Assembly (NCBI RefSeq): GCF_014843845.1
Contig: NZ_JHQS01000031.1
Span: 1-64,000, forward strand
DNA length: 64,000 nucleotides
Source: Mesorhizobium amorphae
GTDB taxonomy: Bacteria; Pseudomonadota; Alphaproteobacteria; Rhizobiales; Rhizobiaceae
Direction of reading: 5' to 3'
Shown here: positions 17,444 through 26,359 of the stretch, one piece after another
Numbering within the stretch: position 1 is the first letter of the stretch
Layout: every line of letters starts with the position of its first letter
The notes under the pieces: model-generated
Databases searched by the model: none
What the model was told of the DNA's origin: nothing
What the model saw: the letters and a program-made list of their open reading frames with translations, nothing else
Program-made: the position numbers and the translations under genes

Positions 17444-18598
17444 ATGGCCGAAGTCGATCAGGAAAACCTCCATCGCGACATGACCGCATGGCGGCATGAA
17501 TTGCACGCCCATCCCGAATTCGGCTTCGAGGAGAAGCGCACCGCGGCCTTCGTCGCGCAAAAGCTGCGCGAGTTCGGCCTGGAGGTTGCCGAAGGCATCG
17601 GCGGCACCGGCGTCGTCGGCACGCTGACCAGAGGCAGCGGCAACCGCGCGATCGCGCTGCGTGCCGACATGGATGCCTTGCGCATCGCCGAACAGGGCAC
17701 GATGACCTACCGCTCGCAAACGCCTGGCACCATGCATGCCTGCGGCCATGACGGCCACACCTCGATGCTGCTCGGTGCTGCCAAACTGCTGGCCGGAGAA
17801 GGCGGCTTCGACGGCACGGTGCGCTTCATCTTCCAGCCGGCCGAGGAATGGGGCAGGGGCGCGCTCGCCATGCTGGACGACGGCCTCATCGAGCGCTTCC
17901 CCTTCGAGGAGATATTTGGCCTGCACAACATGCCGGGCCTGCCGGTCGGCCATTTCGAGACCCGCGCCGGGCCGATCATGTCGGCGGAGGACAATTTCGA
18001 GATCGTGCTGAAAGGCGTCGGCGGCCATGCCGCGCGGCCGCATTCCGGCAGCGAGACGCTGGTCGCCGCCTGCGCTTTGGTCATCGCCCTGCAGACCATC
18101 GTCTCGCGCCGGCTGAGCCCGGCCGACATCGCCGTCGTCTCGGTCACGGAGCTGATCACCGACGGCACCCGCAACGCGCTGCCTGGGCTCGCCCGCATCC
18201 TCGGTGACGCCAGGAGTTTCCGGCCCGAAGTCAGCGCCGCGATCGAGAAGCAGATGCGCATCATCGCCGAAGGCACCGCGCTGGCGCACAATGTTTCGGC
18301 CGAAGTCACCTACACGCGCGAATTCGTGCCGCTGGTCAACGATGCCGCGCTCGTCGACGAGGCCTTCGTTGCCGCCAGGAGCGTGCTGGCCGACAACGCC
18401 GTCGGCGTCGCGGCGGAGCCGATGACCGGCTCGGAAGACTTTGCCCGCTTCCTGACCCATGTGCCGGGCTGCTTCGTCTTCCTCGGCAACGGCGATAGCG
18501 CGCCGCTGCATAATCCCTCCTACGACTTCAACGACGAAGGCCTGTTGCACGGCGCGCGGTTTCATACGGCGGTGGTGCGGAGGCGGCTGCCGGGGTGA
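17444..18598 (+). CDS. M20 family amidohydrolase (hippurate hydrolase/N-acyl-amino-acid deacylase type)
   Basis: The product has about 384 residues. The ATG at 17444 is chosen because AAGGCGG lies about six bases upstream. The 17438 ATG would be too close to it. Metal and catalytic motifs are ALRADMDALRI, MHACGHDGHTSMLLGAAKLL, FQPAEEWGRGALAMLDDG and the dimerisation-domain GVGGHAARPHSG. The final ligand lies in PSYDFNDEGLLHGARFH. It likely removes an acyl or carbamoyl group from an amino acid that the upstream ammonia-lyase then degrades. Confidence 0.87.
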   Translation: MAEVDQENLHRDMTAWRHELHAHPEFGFEEKRTAAFVAQKLREFGLEVAEGIGGTGVVGTLTRGSGNRAIALRADMDALRIAEQGTMTYRSQTPGTMHACGHDGHTSMLLGAAKLLAGEGGFDGTVRFIFQPAEEWGRGALAMLDDGLIERFPFEEIFGLHNMPGLPVGHFETRAGPIMSAEDNFEIVLKGVGGHAARPHSGSETLVAACALVIALQTIVSRRLSPADIAVVSVTELITDGTRNALPGLARILGDARSFRPEVSAAIEKQMRIIAEGTALAHNVSAEVTYTREFVPLVNDAALVDEAFVAARSVLADNAVGVAAEPMTGSEDFARFLTHVPGCFVFLGNGDSAPLHNPSYDFNDEGLLHGARFHTAVVRRRLPG

Positions 18599-18644
18599 GG
18601 TCGTAGCCGGCGAGCCGAGAGGCCGAAATGTCGGCGCTTGAACA

Positions 18645-18798
18645 CCCCCCTCTGTCCTGCCGGACATCTCCCCCTCAAGGGGGGAGATTAGATTTCACTT
18701 CGGCTTTCGCCAATCTCAAGCACTGCAGGATGGGCGGCAAGGCCGGAGCTGCCAATCTCCCCCCTTGAGGGGGAGATGTCCGGCAGGACAGAGGGGGG
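18645..18798. repeat. inverted pair of family 1 RIME-like repeats
   Basis: The left arm CCTGCCGGACATCTCCCCC at 18655-18673 is mirrored by GGGGGAGATGTCCGGCAGG near 18770-18788, with about 100 bp between. Together they can form a long cruciform or RNA stem. The pair separates the amidohydrolase stop from the GntR gene end. Confidence 0.8.
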
Positions 18799-18838
18799 CG
18801 CGAAGGAACGCGACACAGGGTGAGTGGCCCCAAGACTC

Positions 18839-19507
18839 CTAAATCCCATCGCCCGTCTTCTCGATCTCCTGCAGATAAAAGATCTTGCTCGGCTGCAGAT
18901 GGTCGACGCAGAGCTGGGCCAGCACCCAATTGTCCTTGCGCTTCATCGCCTCGATCATGAACCAGTGGTGCTGGCGCGAGACTTCGAGCTTGTCGCGGTC
19001 GGCCAGCGAATTCGCCCGCACCGGCAGGCTGAGCCGCATGTAGTGGTCGATCGACGACACCAGATAGTCATTGCCGCAGGCCGAGAACATGGTCAGGTGG
19101 AAGCGGTCATTGGCCTCGTGAATGCCGCGCAGATAGTGGGCGTCGACATGGGCGCTGTAGATCCGGTGGATCTCCATCAGCTCCGCGATCAATGCATCGC
19201 TTGCCGGCAGCGGGATCATCAGCGCCGCCTGGCGCTGCAACAGCTCGCGGACCTCGTATATCTGCCGCACCTCGTCAGGCGACAGGCGCCTGACCATCGC
19301 GCCCTTGTTGCGCTCGCGGGTGACGACGCCGAGTTTTTCCAGCTGGTAGAGCGCCTGGCGGATGGTGTGGCGCGAGACCGGGAAGCGGGCGAGCAGCACG
19401 TCCTCGACCAGCCGCGTGCCCGGCGCCAGCTTGCCGAAGATAATGTCTTCCTCCAGCGCCTTAACGACGTCGGCTTCCTTGCCGCCATAGTCTGCCATGT
19501 TGAGCAT
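18839..19507 (-). CDS. GntR family (FadR/FCD-type) transcriptional regulator
   Basis: The product has about 222 residues. The chosen ATG at 19507 has GAGGA upstream. The longer frame to 19669 would run through the divergent promoter region. The N-terminal winged helix contains LAPGTRLVEDVLLARFPVSRHTIRQALYQLEKLGVV. The C-terminal FCD all-helical domain shows the RELLQRQAALMI, ANDRFHLTMFSACGN and HHWFMIEAM..KD segments with probable metal-binding His residues. It faces the sugar-acid operon and most likely represses it until a pathway intermediate binds. Confidence 0.9.
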   Translation of the reverse strand: MLNMADYGGKEADVVKALEEDIIFGKLAPGTRLVEDVLLARFPVSRHTIRQALYQLEKLGVVTRERNKGAMVRRLSPDEVRQIYEVRELLQRQAALMIPLPASDALIAELMEIHRIYSAHVDAHYLRGIHEANDRFHLTMFSACGNDYLVSSIDHYMRLSLPVRANSLADRDKLEVSRQHHWFMIEAMKRKDNWVLAQLCVDHLQPSKIFYLQEIEKTGDGI

Positions 19508-19652
19508 TGTGTCGTCCTCGCGCCGTCTGTGGGCCACTCTAGCCGCAGACCGATCCTTCCCGCAACTTGCAGAAAAGGCTTCACATAATCGATAATATGG
19601 TGTGCGCAGGCAAGGGGGATTGGCCGATTTGGCGTCTGGTAGAAATCGGAAG

Positions 19653-19690
19653 CCAAGGATTATTGACAATCTTGGCCGCTTGCCTATGGT
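19653..19690 (+). promoter_or_regulatory. sigma70-type promoter overlapped by a dyad, candidate GntR operator
   Basis: TTGACA at 19663-19668 is followed after 16 bp by TATGGT at 19685-19690, pointing towards the dehydratase gene. A dyad covers the -35: CCAAG at 19653-19657 and GATT at 19658-19661 mirror AATC and TTGG up to 19675. A repressor bound there would block RNA polymerase. The assignment to the adjacent GntR protein is inferred from position. Confidence 0.5.
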
Positions 19691-19763
19691 GCGACGTCAG
19701 CGGTGGCCCTCGCTCCGGCGACGCGGTCCCGATGTCGGCGCAGATTGAGTCCACAGGTGTCGA

Positions 19764-21485
19764 TTGGTCTATCGCGGCCTCAGAAAGGGAGTGACCAGCT
19801 ACGGCGACGCGGCCTTTTCACTGTTTTTGCGCAAGGCCTTCATCAAGGCCGCCGGCTATTCGGACGATGCGCTGGACCGGCCGATCGTCGGCATCGTCAA
19901 CACCGCCAGCGACTACAATCCCTGCCACGGCAATGCGCCGCAGCTGATCGAGGCGGTCAAGCGCGGCGTCATGCTGTCGGGTGCGCTGCCGATGGTGTTC
20001 CCGACCATCTCGATTCACGAATCCTTCGCGCACCCGACCTCGATGGTGCTGCGCAATCTGATGGCGATGGACACCGAGGAGATGATCCGGGCGCAGCCGA
20101 TGGATGCTGTCGTCGTCGTCGGCGGTTGCGACAAGACGCTGCCGGCGCAGATCATGGGCGCGATCAGCGCCGACCTGCCGACGGTCGTCGTTCCGGTCGG
20201 GCCGATGGTGGTCGGCCATCACAAGGGCGAGACGCTCGGCGCCTGCACCGACTGCCGCCGGCTGTGGTCGGGGCACCGCGCCGGCGAGATCGACGCCGCC
20301 GAGATCGAACTGGTCAACGGCCGGCTGGCCCCCTCCGTCGGCACCTGCATGGTCATGGGCACCGCCAGCACCATGGCCATCATCGCCGAGGTGATCGGCC
20401 TCACCGTCCCCTTTGCCGCCTCCATTCCGGCGCCGCTGGCCGAGCGGGTCCGTTCGGCGGAAGCGTCGGGCCGGGTGGCCGCCGCGCTTGCCGTCAGCGG
20501 CAGGCCGTTTCCCAGCGAGCTCGTCACCCCGGCGGCACTGCGCAACGCCATGGTCGTCATGCAGGCGATCGGCGGCTCGACCAACGGCATCATCCATCTT
20601 GCGGCGATCGCCGGCCGGGCAGGGCACGCGATCGATCTCGCCGAATTCGACAGGATCGGCCGCGAGATGCCGGTGCTGGTCGACCTGAAGCCGTCGGGCG
20701 AGCACTATATGGAGCATTTCCACGAGGCGGGCGGCGTGCCGCGCCTGCTCGCCGAACTCACCGGCTTCCTCGATCTCAGCGTTCCCGTCATCGGCGGCGG
20801 CACGCTTGCCGACCGGGTGATGAAGCGCGAGCACATGCACGACCAGCATGTCATCCGGCCGCTCGGCCAGCCGCTGAAAGCGCAAGGCGCCATGGCCGTG
20901 CTGTCGGGCAATCTCTGCCCGCGCGGCGCCGTCATCAAGCATTCGGCGGCGTCGCCGGCGCTGATGCAGCATACCGGCCGCGCCGTGGTCTTCGAATCGG
21001 TCGCCGACCTTGCCGAGCGCATCGACGATCCCGATCTCGACGTCGTCGCCGACGATGTGCTGGTGCTGCGCAATGCCGGGCCGAAGGGCGCGCCCGGCAT
21101 GCCGGAGGCCGGCTACATTCCGATCCCGAAGAAGCTCGCCGCCGAAGGCGTCAAGGACATGGTCCGCCTGTCGGACGCACGCATGAGCGGCACCGCCTTC
21201 GGCACCGTCATCCTGCATGTGTCGCCGGAAGCCGCCGCCGGCGGTCCGCTCGCTTTGGTGCGCAACGGCGATCGGATCAAGCTCGATGTCGCCGGGCGGC
21301 GCATCGACGTTCTCATCGACGACGCGGAACTGGCCAGGCGCGCCGCCGCGGCACGCCCCGCCGTCGAGCGGCCCGAACGCGGCTATGCCCAGCTCTACCA
21401 TGACCACGTGCTGCAGGCCGACCAGGGCTGCGACTTCGATTTCCTCGTCGCCAGGCCGGCGCACGGCGAGGGGGCTGACGAATGA
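19764..21485 (+). CDS. IlvD/Edd family sugar-acid dehydratase
   Basis: The 573-residue product starts at TTG 19764, the only start codon between an in-frame TGA 18 bases upstream and the conserved RGLRKGVTSYGDA segment. The three iron-sulfur cysteines of the family are in place: NPCHGN (Cys54), GGCDKT (Cys122) and GTCMVMGTAS (Cys195). Late motifs include SGNLCPRGAVIKHSA and SDARMSGTAFGT. The next genes point to a sugar-acid (aldonate) dehydratase forming a 2-keto-3-deoxy acid rather than a valine-pathway enzyme. Confidence 0.87.
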   Translation: MVYRGLRKGVTSYGDAAFSLFLRKAFIKAAGYSDDALDRPIVGIVNTASDYNPCHGNAPQLIEAVKRGVMLSGALPMVFPTISIHESFAHPTSMVLRNLMAMDTEEMIRAQPMDAVVVVGGCDKTLPAQIMGAISADLPTVVVPVGPMVVGHHKGETLGACTDCRRLWSGHRAGEIDAAEIELVNGRLAPSVGTCMVMGTASTMAIIAEVIGLTVPFAASIPAPLAERVRSAEASGRVAAALAVSGRPFPSELVTPAALRNAMVVMQAIGGSTNGIIHLAAIAGRAGHAIDLAEFDRIGREMPVLVDLKPSGEHYMEHFHEAGGVPRLLAELTGFLDLSVPVIGGGTLADRVMKREHMHDQHVIRPLGQPLKAQGAMAVLSGNLCPRGAVIKHSAASPALMQHTGRAVVFESVADLAERIDDPDLDVVADDVLVLRNAGPKGAPGMPEAGYIPIPKKLAAEGVKDMVRLSDARMSGTAFGTVILHVSPEAAAGGPLALVRNGDRIKLDVAGRRIDVLIDDAELARRAAAARPAVERPERGYAQLYHDHVLQADQGCDFDFLVARPAHGEGADE

Positions 21486-22408
21486 ACGCGGAACGGCCCG
21501 GGATCAGGACGGAACCACGGCTCTGCCTGCCGCCGCTGGCGCCGGTGCGGCGCGACGCCAACCGCCTGCCGCCGGGAACCTGCGACACCCACGCCCATGT
21601 CTTCGGGCCGGTCGCTCGCTTCCCGCTCGACCCTGGCCGCGGCTACACGCCTTCGCCGGTCACCATCATCGACTACCGCCGGGTCATGGACGCCTTTGGC
21701 ATCGAGCGCGCGGTGCTGGTGCAACCGAGCGTCTATGGTTTCGAAAACAGCGTGCTGTTCGAAGCGCTGGAGACCATGCCCGACAGGCTGCGCGGCGTGG
21801 CGGTGATCTCGCCCAAGGCGCCCGAAACCTTGTTCGCCTGGGCGCATCGGCTCGGCGTGCGCGGCCTGCGCATCAATCCGCGCAATCCGGCCGGCCTGAC
21901 GATGAAGGATTTTCACGCTGTCGCCGAGTGCATCAAGCCGTTTGGCTGGCACATCCAGCTGCAGGTCGACATCGAGGATTCTGCCGATCTGGGCCACGTC
22001 GTCGCCGCTGCGGGCGTTCCGGTCATCATCGACCATTTCGGCTTCCCCGACCTGGCGCGCGGCCCCGATGGCCGCGCCTTTGCCGAACTGGTCGAGCTGG
22101 CGGCCGCCGGCCAATGCATTGTCAAGATGTCGGCGCCCTATCGCGTCGCCCCGGATCGCTACGCCGCGCTCAAGCCTTTCGTCGAGCGCCTCGTCGACCG
22201 CGCACCGGCCGCGCTGATCTGGGCGCTCGACTGGCCGCACACCGAATGCTTCGAGGCGGTGCCCGACGACGGCGCCATTCTCGACCTCGTCTGGGACTGG
22301 CTGCCCTCGGAGGAATTGCGCCGGCAGGTGCTCGTCGACACGCCGCGAAACCTGTTCTGGGCAGACGGCGAGCCCGCTTCAACCAAAGCCTCCGGATCCA
22401 AAGCATGA
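21482..22408 (+). CDS. amidohydrolase 2 family lactonase (COG3618-type metal-dependent hydrolase)
   Basis: The 308-residue product has an ATGA overlap with the dehydratase gene. TCDTHAHVFGPVARFPL provides the first metal-binding HxH. VIIDHFGFPD and the late LIWALDWPHTE complete the TIM-barrel metal site. Relatives include L-fucono- and L-rhamnono-lactonases and 2-pyrone-4,6-dicarboxylate lactonase. In this operon it should hydrolyse the sugar lactone made by the Gfo/Idh dehydrogenase to the acid used by the dehydratase. Confidence 0.85.
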   Translation: MNAERPGIRTEPRLCLPPLAPVRRDANRLPPGTCDTHAHVFGPVARFPLDPGRGYTPSPVTIIDYRRVMDAFGIERAVLVQPSVYGFENSVLFEALETMPDRLRGVAVISPKAPETLFAWAHRLGVRGLRINPRNPAGLTMKDFHAVAECIKPFGWHIQLQVDIEDSADLGHVVAAAGVPVIIDHFGFPDLARGPDGRAFAELVELAAAGQCIVKMSAPYRVAPDRYAALKPFVERLVDRAPAALIWALDWPHTECFEAVPDDGAILDLVWDWLPSEELRRQVLVDTPRNLFWADGEPASTKASGSKA

Positions 22409-23325
22409 AGACCCTGAAAGGCGTCATTGCCGCAACGCCCACGCCGCTCAATGCCGACCTGTCGATCGACACCGACCGCCTGATCGGCCATTGCCGCTGG
22501 CTGCTCGGCGACGGCGGCTGCGACGGCATCAATTTGCTCGGCACCACCGGCGAGGCGACCTCGTTCTCGGTCGAGCAGCGCATCGCCGCCATGCGCGCGG
22601 TGGCGCAATCAGGCGTTCCGCTGCAGCGCATGATGGTCGGCACCGGCGCCTCGGCGCTCGCCGACTCGGTGGCGCTGACCAGGGCCGCGCGGGAGCTCGG
22701 TTTCGCGGGTGCGCTGCTTCTGCCGCCCTTCTACTACAAGGGCATCGATGCCGAGAGCCTGGCCAACCATGTCGGCGAGGTGATCGCCAAGGCCGGCCCA
22801 TTCGGCCTGAAGATCTACCTCTACCACATCCCGCAAAACACCGGCGTGCCCTTCGTCGCCGAAGCCATCGCGCGGCTGCGCGAGCGCTATCCCGACATCG
22901 TCGTCGGCCTCAAGGATTCTTCCGGCGACATCGCCTTCTCGCGCTCACTTGCCGTGCAGTTTCCCGGCTTCGACGTCTTTCCGAGTTCCGAAGGCAGCCT
23001 GACCGAATGGAAGAGCTCGCGCTTCGCCGGCTGCATCTCGGCCACCACCAACGTCACCGGCGCGCTGTCGCAGATCGCCTGGTCGGATCCCGACAGCGAG
23101 AAGGGCCGCCAGGCGGCGGCTTCGGCGATGGCCATTCGCGGCGTGCTCGGCGGCTTCCCGCTGATGGCGAGCGTCAAGGCGGCATTGGCCGCAATGACCG
23201 GCGATGGCGGCTGGGAGCGGCTGATGCCGCTGCGCCGCCTGTCGCCGGCCGAGCGGGCCGAGCTGTTTGCGCGGCTGGGCAAGACCGATTTCGCCGCACA
23301 GCACGCGCCGGCAACGACCGGCTGA
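22405..23325 (+). CDS. DapA/NanA-type aldolase (2-keto-3-deoxy sugar acid aldolase candidate)
   Basis: The product has 306 residues and overlaps the lactonase gene by 4 bases. The class I lyase signature is complete: GTTGEATSFS (phosphate/carboxylate loop), YLYHIPQNTG with Tyr140, and the Schiff-base lysine in VVGLKDSSGD (Lys170). Lysine biosynthesis is unlikely in this context. It is placed to cleave the 2-keto-3-deoxy acid to pyruvate and an aldehyde, or to act as a dehydratase to a semialdehyde. Confidence 0.85.
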   Translation: MKTLKGVIAATPTPLNADLSIDTDRLIGHCRWLLGDGGCDGINLLGTTGEATSFSVEQRIAAMRAVAQSGVPLQRMMVGTGASALADSVALTRAARELGFAGALLLPPFYYKGIDAESLANHVGEVIAKAGPFGLKIYLYHIPQNTGVPFVAEAIARLRERYPDIVVGLKDSSGDIAFSRSLAVQFPGFDVFPSSEGSLTEWKSSRFAGCISATTNVTGALSQIAWSDPDSEKGRQAAASAMAIRGVLGGFPLMASVKAALAAMTGDGGWERLMPLRRLSPAERAELFARLGKTDFAAQHAPATTG

Positions 23326-23441
23326 GACACGGAGTCTACGGAGAAGAAAAGGGAGGTCCGTCGGAGCAGTTCGAAAAGCCAGCGCGCCGGCCGGACCTCG
23401 GACGCGCATCGCAGGAAAAACATCAACGGAGGAGAACGGAA

Positions 23442-24407
23442 ATGAAAAGACGTACATTCATCGCACTCGCCGCGGCAGCGGCGGCAGCAACGACCATCAG
23501 TGTTTCGCCCGTCTTCGCGCAATCGAAGGAGATCGTCTACCTGGCTCCGGCGCTTGACGTGCCGTTCTGGCGCACCGTTGCCAAGGGCGTCGAGGCCGGC
23601 GCCAAGGAGGGCGGCTTCAGCTTCCAGGCGCTGGAGGCGCAGAACAACGCCCAGAAGCAGCTCACCAACGCGCAGGACGCGATCACCCGCGGCGTCGCCG
23701 GTATCGTCATCTCGCCGACCGATTCCTCGACCGCGCCGAGCGTCCTGAAGCTCGCCGCCGCCGCCAAGATCCCGGTCGTCATTTGCGATATCGGCACCAC
23801 CGAAGGCGAATATGTCTCCTTCATCGCCTCGGACAACACGGCCGGCGCCAAGGGTGTCGGCGAGGCGGTCGCCGCGGCGGCGAAAGCCAAGGGCATGAAG
23901 GAAGCGCCCTACGGCATGATCACCATCTCGCTCGCCCGCATCAATGGCCAGAAGCGCACCGACGGCTTCCGCTCGGCGATGGAGGCAGGCGGCTACGGCA
24001 AGGAGATCGCGCTGCAGCAGATGCAGGCCTACACGGCCGACGAATCGTTCAAGTTCGCGCAGGACATGCTGACCGGCAATCCGAACCTGAAGGCGATGTT
24101 CATCGAGGCCGACACGCCGGCCATGGGCGCGCTGCGCGCCATCAAGGCCAGCAACCGCTCCGGCGACATCATCGTCGGCGCCTTTGACGGCATTCCCGAA
24201 TTCGTCGATCTTCTGAAGAGCGGCGAACTGACGGCGGCCGGCATGCAGCAGCCCTGGCTGATGGGCGAGACGGCGGCCAAGTCGCTGACCGAGCACCTGG
24301 CCGGCAAGACGCCGCCGAAGGAGGTCCTCGTGCCGGTGATGATCGCCACCAGCACCAACATCGAAGAGCTGCTTCCCGAAGCCAAGAAGAACGTCTTCGG
24401 CGAGTAG
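23442..24407 (+). CDS. sugar ABC transporter periplasmic binding protein (RbsB type)
   Basis: The 321-residue product is preceded by GGAGG. The signal peptide starts MKRRTFIALAAAAAAA and ends in VFAQ. The mature protein begins KEIVYLAPALDVPFWRTVAKG, typical of the peripla_BP_4 family. NNAQKQLTNAQDAITRGVAGIVISPTD and VGAFDGIPEFVDLLKSGELTA are sugar-binding cleft motifs. The gap of 116 bp after the aldolase allows an internal promoter, and this gene probably needs higher expression than its neighbours. Confidence 0.9.
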   Translation: MKRRTFIALAAAAAAATTISVSPVFAQSKEIVYLAPALDVPFWRTVAKGVEAGAKEGGFSFQALEAQNNAQKQLTNAQDAITRGVAGIVISPTDSSTAPSVLKLAAAAKIPVVICDIGTTEGEYVSFIASDNTAGAKGVGEAVAAAAKAKGMKEAPYGMITISLARINGQKRTDGFRSAMEAGGYGKEIALQQMQAYTADESFKFAQDMLTGNPNLKAMFIEADTPAMGALRAIKASNRSGDIIVGAFDGIPEFVDLLKSGELTAAGMQQPWLMGETAAKSLTEHLAGKTPPKEVLVPVMIATSTNIEELLPEAKKNVFGE

Positions 24408-24469
24408 CACAGGCATGTTTCAATCGCTGCGCCGGTATGGTCCGGCGCGGCTTTCCAGCGAAGGCGTGA

Positions 24470-26359
24470 ATGCAGGCGACAGCAGCGAAAGAAACCCTGT
24501 TCACGGCAAGCGGAGTCGAGAAATCGTTCGGCCGCACCCGTGCGCTCGCCGATGCCTCGATCACGCTGCGGCGTGGCGAGATCCACGCTCTGCTCGGCGC
24601 CAACGGCGCCGGCAAGTCGACGCTGTCGCGCGTCATCTGCGGCCAGATCCGGCCGGATGCCGGCGATATCGCCTACAGGGGCAAGCCGTTCTCGATCCGG
24701 CGCGCCCGCGACGCCATCGATGCCGGCATTTCGCTGGTCATGCAGGAAACCAGTCTCGCCCCCGATCTGTCGGTGGTCGAGAACATCTTCTTGCCCGAGC
24801 TTGGCCGGCCCGGCCTGCCCAGATTCGGCGAGATGCGACGGAAAGCCGAGGACATACTCTCCCGCCTCGGCCAGCGCGCGCAGTTGCCGCTCGACGGCGA
24901 CGTGCGCGCGCTTTCCGCCGCGCAGCGCCAGCTGGTCGAGATCGCCAAGGCGCTGGCGCAGGACGCCGACCTCATCATCTTCGACGAACCGACGGCATCG
25001 CTCAGCCCCGGCGAGGTCGAGCGGCTGTTCGACATCATGGTCAAGCTGCGCGACGAGGGCAGGGCGCTGGCTTTCGTCTCGCACCGGCTGGAGGAAGTGT
25101 TCGCCGTCACCGACAAGGTCACGGTGCTGAGGGAAGGCCGCACCGTCGCCGCCGATGTCGCCACCGCCAAGCTGACCCAGACCGAACTGATCCGCCACAT
25201 GGTCGGCAGGGAGCTCAGCCAGATCTACACCGAGCGGGCGCCGAGCGAACATGCCGAAAGGCCCGTCGTGCTCGAAGTCGAGAAACTGAAAAGCGCGCCG
25301 CTCGTCCGCGACGTCTCCCTCAGCCTGCATCGCGGCGAGATCGTCGGCCTCGGCGGCCTTGTCGGCGCCGGGCGCTCGGAGACGCTGGAGGCGATCTTCG
25401 GCCTGAGGCGCCGCGATGGCGGCTCAGTGCGCCTCAACGGCAAGCCGTTTGCGCCGCGCAAGCCCGCGCAATCGATCCGCGCCGGCATCGGCTTCGTGCC
25501 GGAGGACCGCCGCCGCCAGAGCATCGTGCCGGACCTCAGCGTCAGGGAAAACCTGTTGCTTGCTCATCTCGGCGCCCATCGCGGCTTCGGCCTCGCCTAT
25601 CGGCGGCGCGACGAGAAGGTGAGCGAATTGCTCGCCATGCTTGGCCTGCCTGCCGACCGGTTGCTCGACGCCAGCATGCTGAACTTTTCCGGCGGCATGC
25701 AGCAGAAGATCATCATCGCCCGCTGGCTGATGCTCGATCCCAAAGTGATCCTGCTCGACGAACCGACCAAGGGCGTCGACATCGGCACGCGCTCCTCGAT
25801 CTACGCCATGCTGCGCGCCATCGCCGACCGTGGCGTCGCGGTGCTCATCGTCTCATCCGACTTCGACGAATTGCTCGGCATCTGCGAGCGCGTCGTCGTC
25901 ATCAGCGACGGCATGTCGATCGCCGACATGCCGAGCGCGGTGCTCGACGAGGAGAAGCTGACGCTGCTGGCCGCGCCCCGCACCTCGATGGAGCGCAACG
26001 TCCGCTTCCTGCGCGACCTCGCCGCCACCTATCGCGGCGCCGCCTTCTGGGGGCTGATCGAGGACGAGAAATTGTTTTGCCTGAAGGTCGCCGTCGCCGA
26101 TCAACGTGCCGCGCCCGGCTTCGGCGACGGCGCTGCAGTGGATTTTGGAGAGACGCTGATTCCGGCGGCACTCGCCGCCGCGAAATCGCAATTCGTCGCC
26201 GAGGCCGACGGCGGCCTGAACACCTTGATCGTCGATGTCGCGGGCTCGCGTGGCCATGCCATGGGCGCGGCCGGCCTTGTCCTGCCGCACGACACTGAGC
26301 CGCCCGACGCCGGCCAACTGGCTGCTGTCATCAAGGCCCACTACGCCGCCCAAGACTGA
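24470..26359 (+). CDS. sugar ABC transporter ATP-binding protein with extra C-terminal domain
   Basis: The 629-residue product has two ABC domains (about 10-245 and 260-500). The first has Walker A GANGAGKST and Walker B DLIIFDEPTASLSP. The second has VGAGRSE in place of a canonical P-loop, with NFSGGMQQKI and ILLDEPTKGVDIG, as usual for RbsA/MglA/XylG. Unusually, about 120 further residues follow (from RTSMERNVRFLRDL to the end), containing LIEDEKLFCLKVAVADQ and NTLIVDVAGSRGHAMG, beyond the usual length of about 500. The extension could be a regulatory domain. It overlaps the permease start by one base. Confidence 0.88.
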   Translation: MQATAAKETLFTASGVEKSFGRTRALADASITLRRGEIHALLGANGAGKSTLSRVICGQIRPDAGDIAYRGKPFSIRRARDAIDAGISLVMQETSLAPDLSVVENIFLPELGRPGLPRFGEMRRKAEDILSRLGQRAQLPLDGDVRALSAAQRQLVEIAKALAQDADLIIFDEPTASLSPGEVERLFDIMVKLRDEGRALAFVSHRLEEVFAVTDKVTVLREGRTVAADVATAKLTQTELIRHMVGRELSQIYTERAPSEHAERPVVLEVEKLKSAPLVRDVSLSLHRGEIVGLGGLVGAGRSETLEAIFGLRRRDGGSVRLNGKPFAPRKPAQSIRAGIGFVPEDRRRQSIVPDLSVRENLLLAHLGAHRGFGLAYRRRDEKVSELLAMLGLPADRLLDASMLNFSGGMQQKIIIARWLMLDPKVILLDEPTKGVDIGTRSSIYAMLRAIADRGVAVLIVSSDFDELLGICERVVVISDGMSIADMPSAVLDEEKLTLLAAPRTSMERNVRFLRDLAATYRGAAFWGLIEDEKLFCLKVAVADQRAAPGFGDGAAVDFGETLIPAALAAAKSQFVAEADGGLNTLIVDVAGSRGHAMGAAGLVLPHDTEPPDAGQLAAVIKAHYAAQD

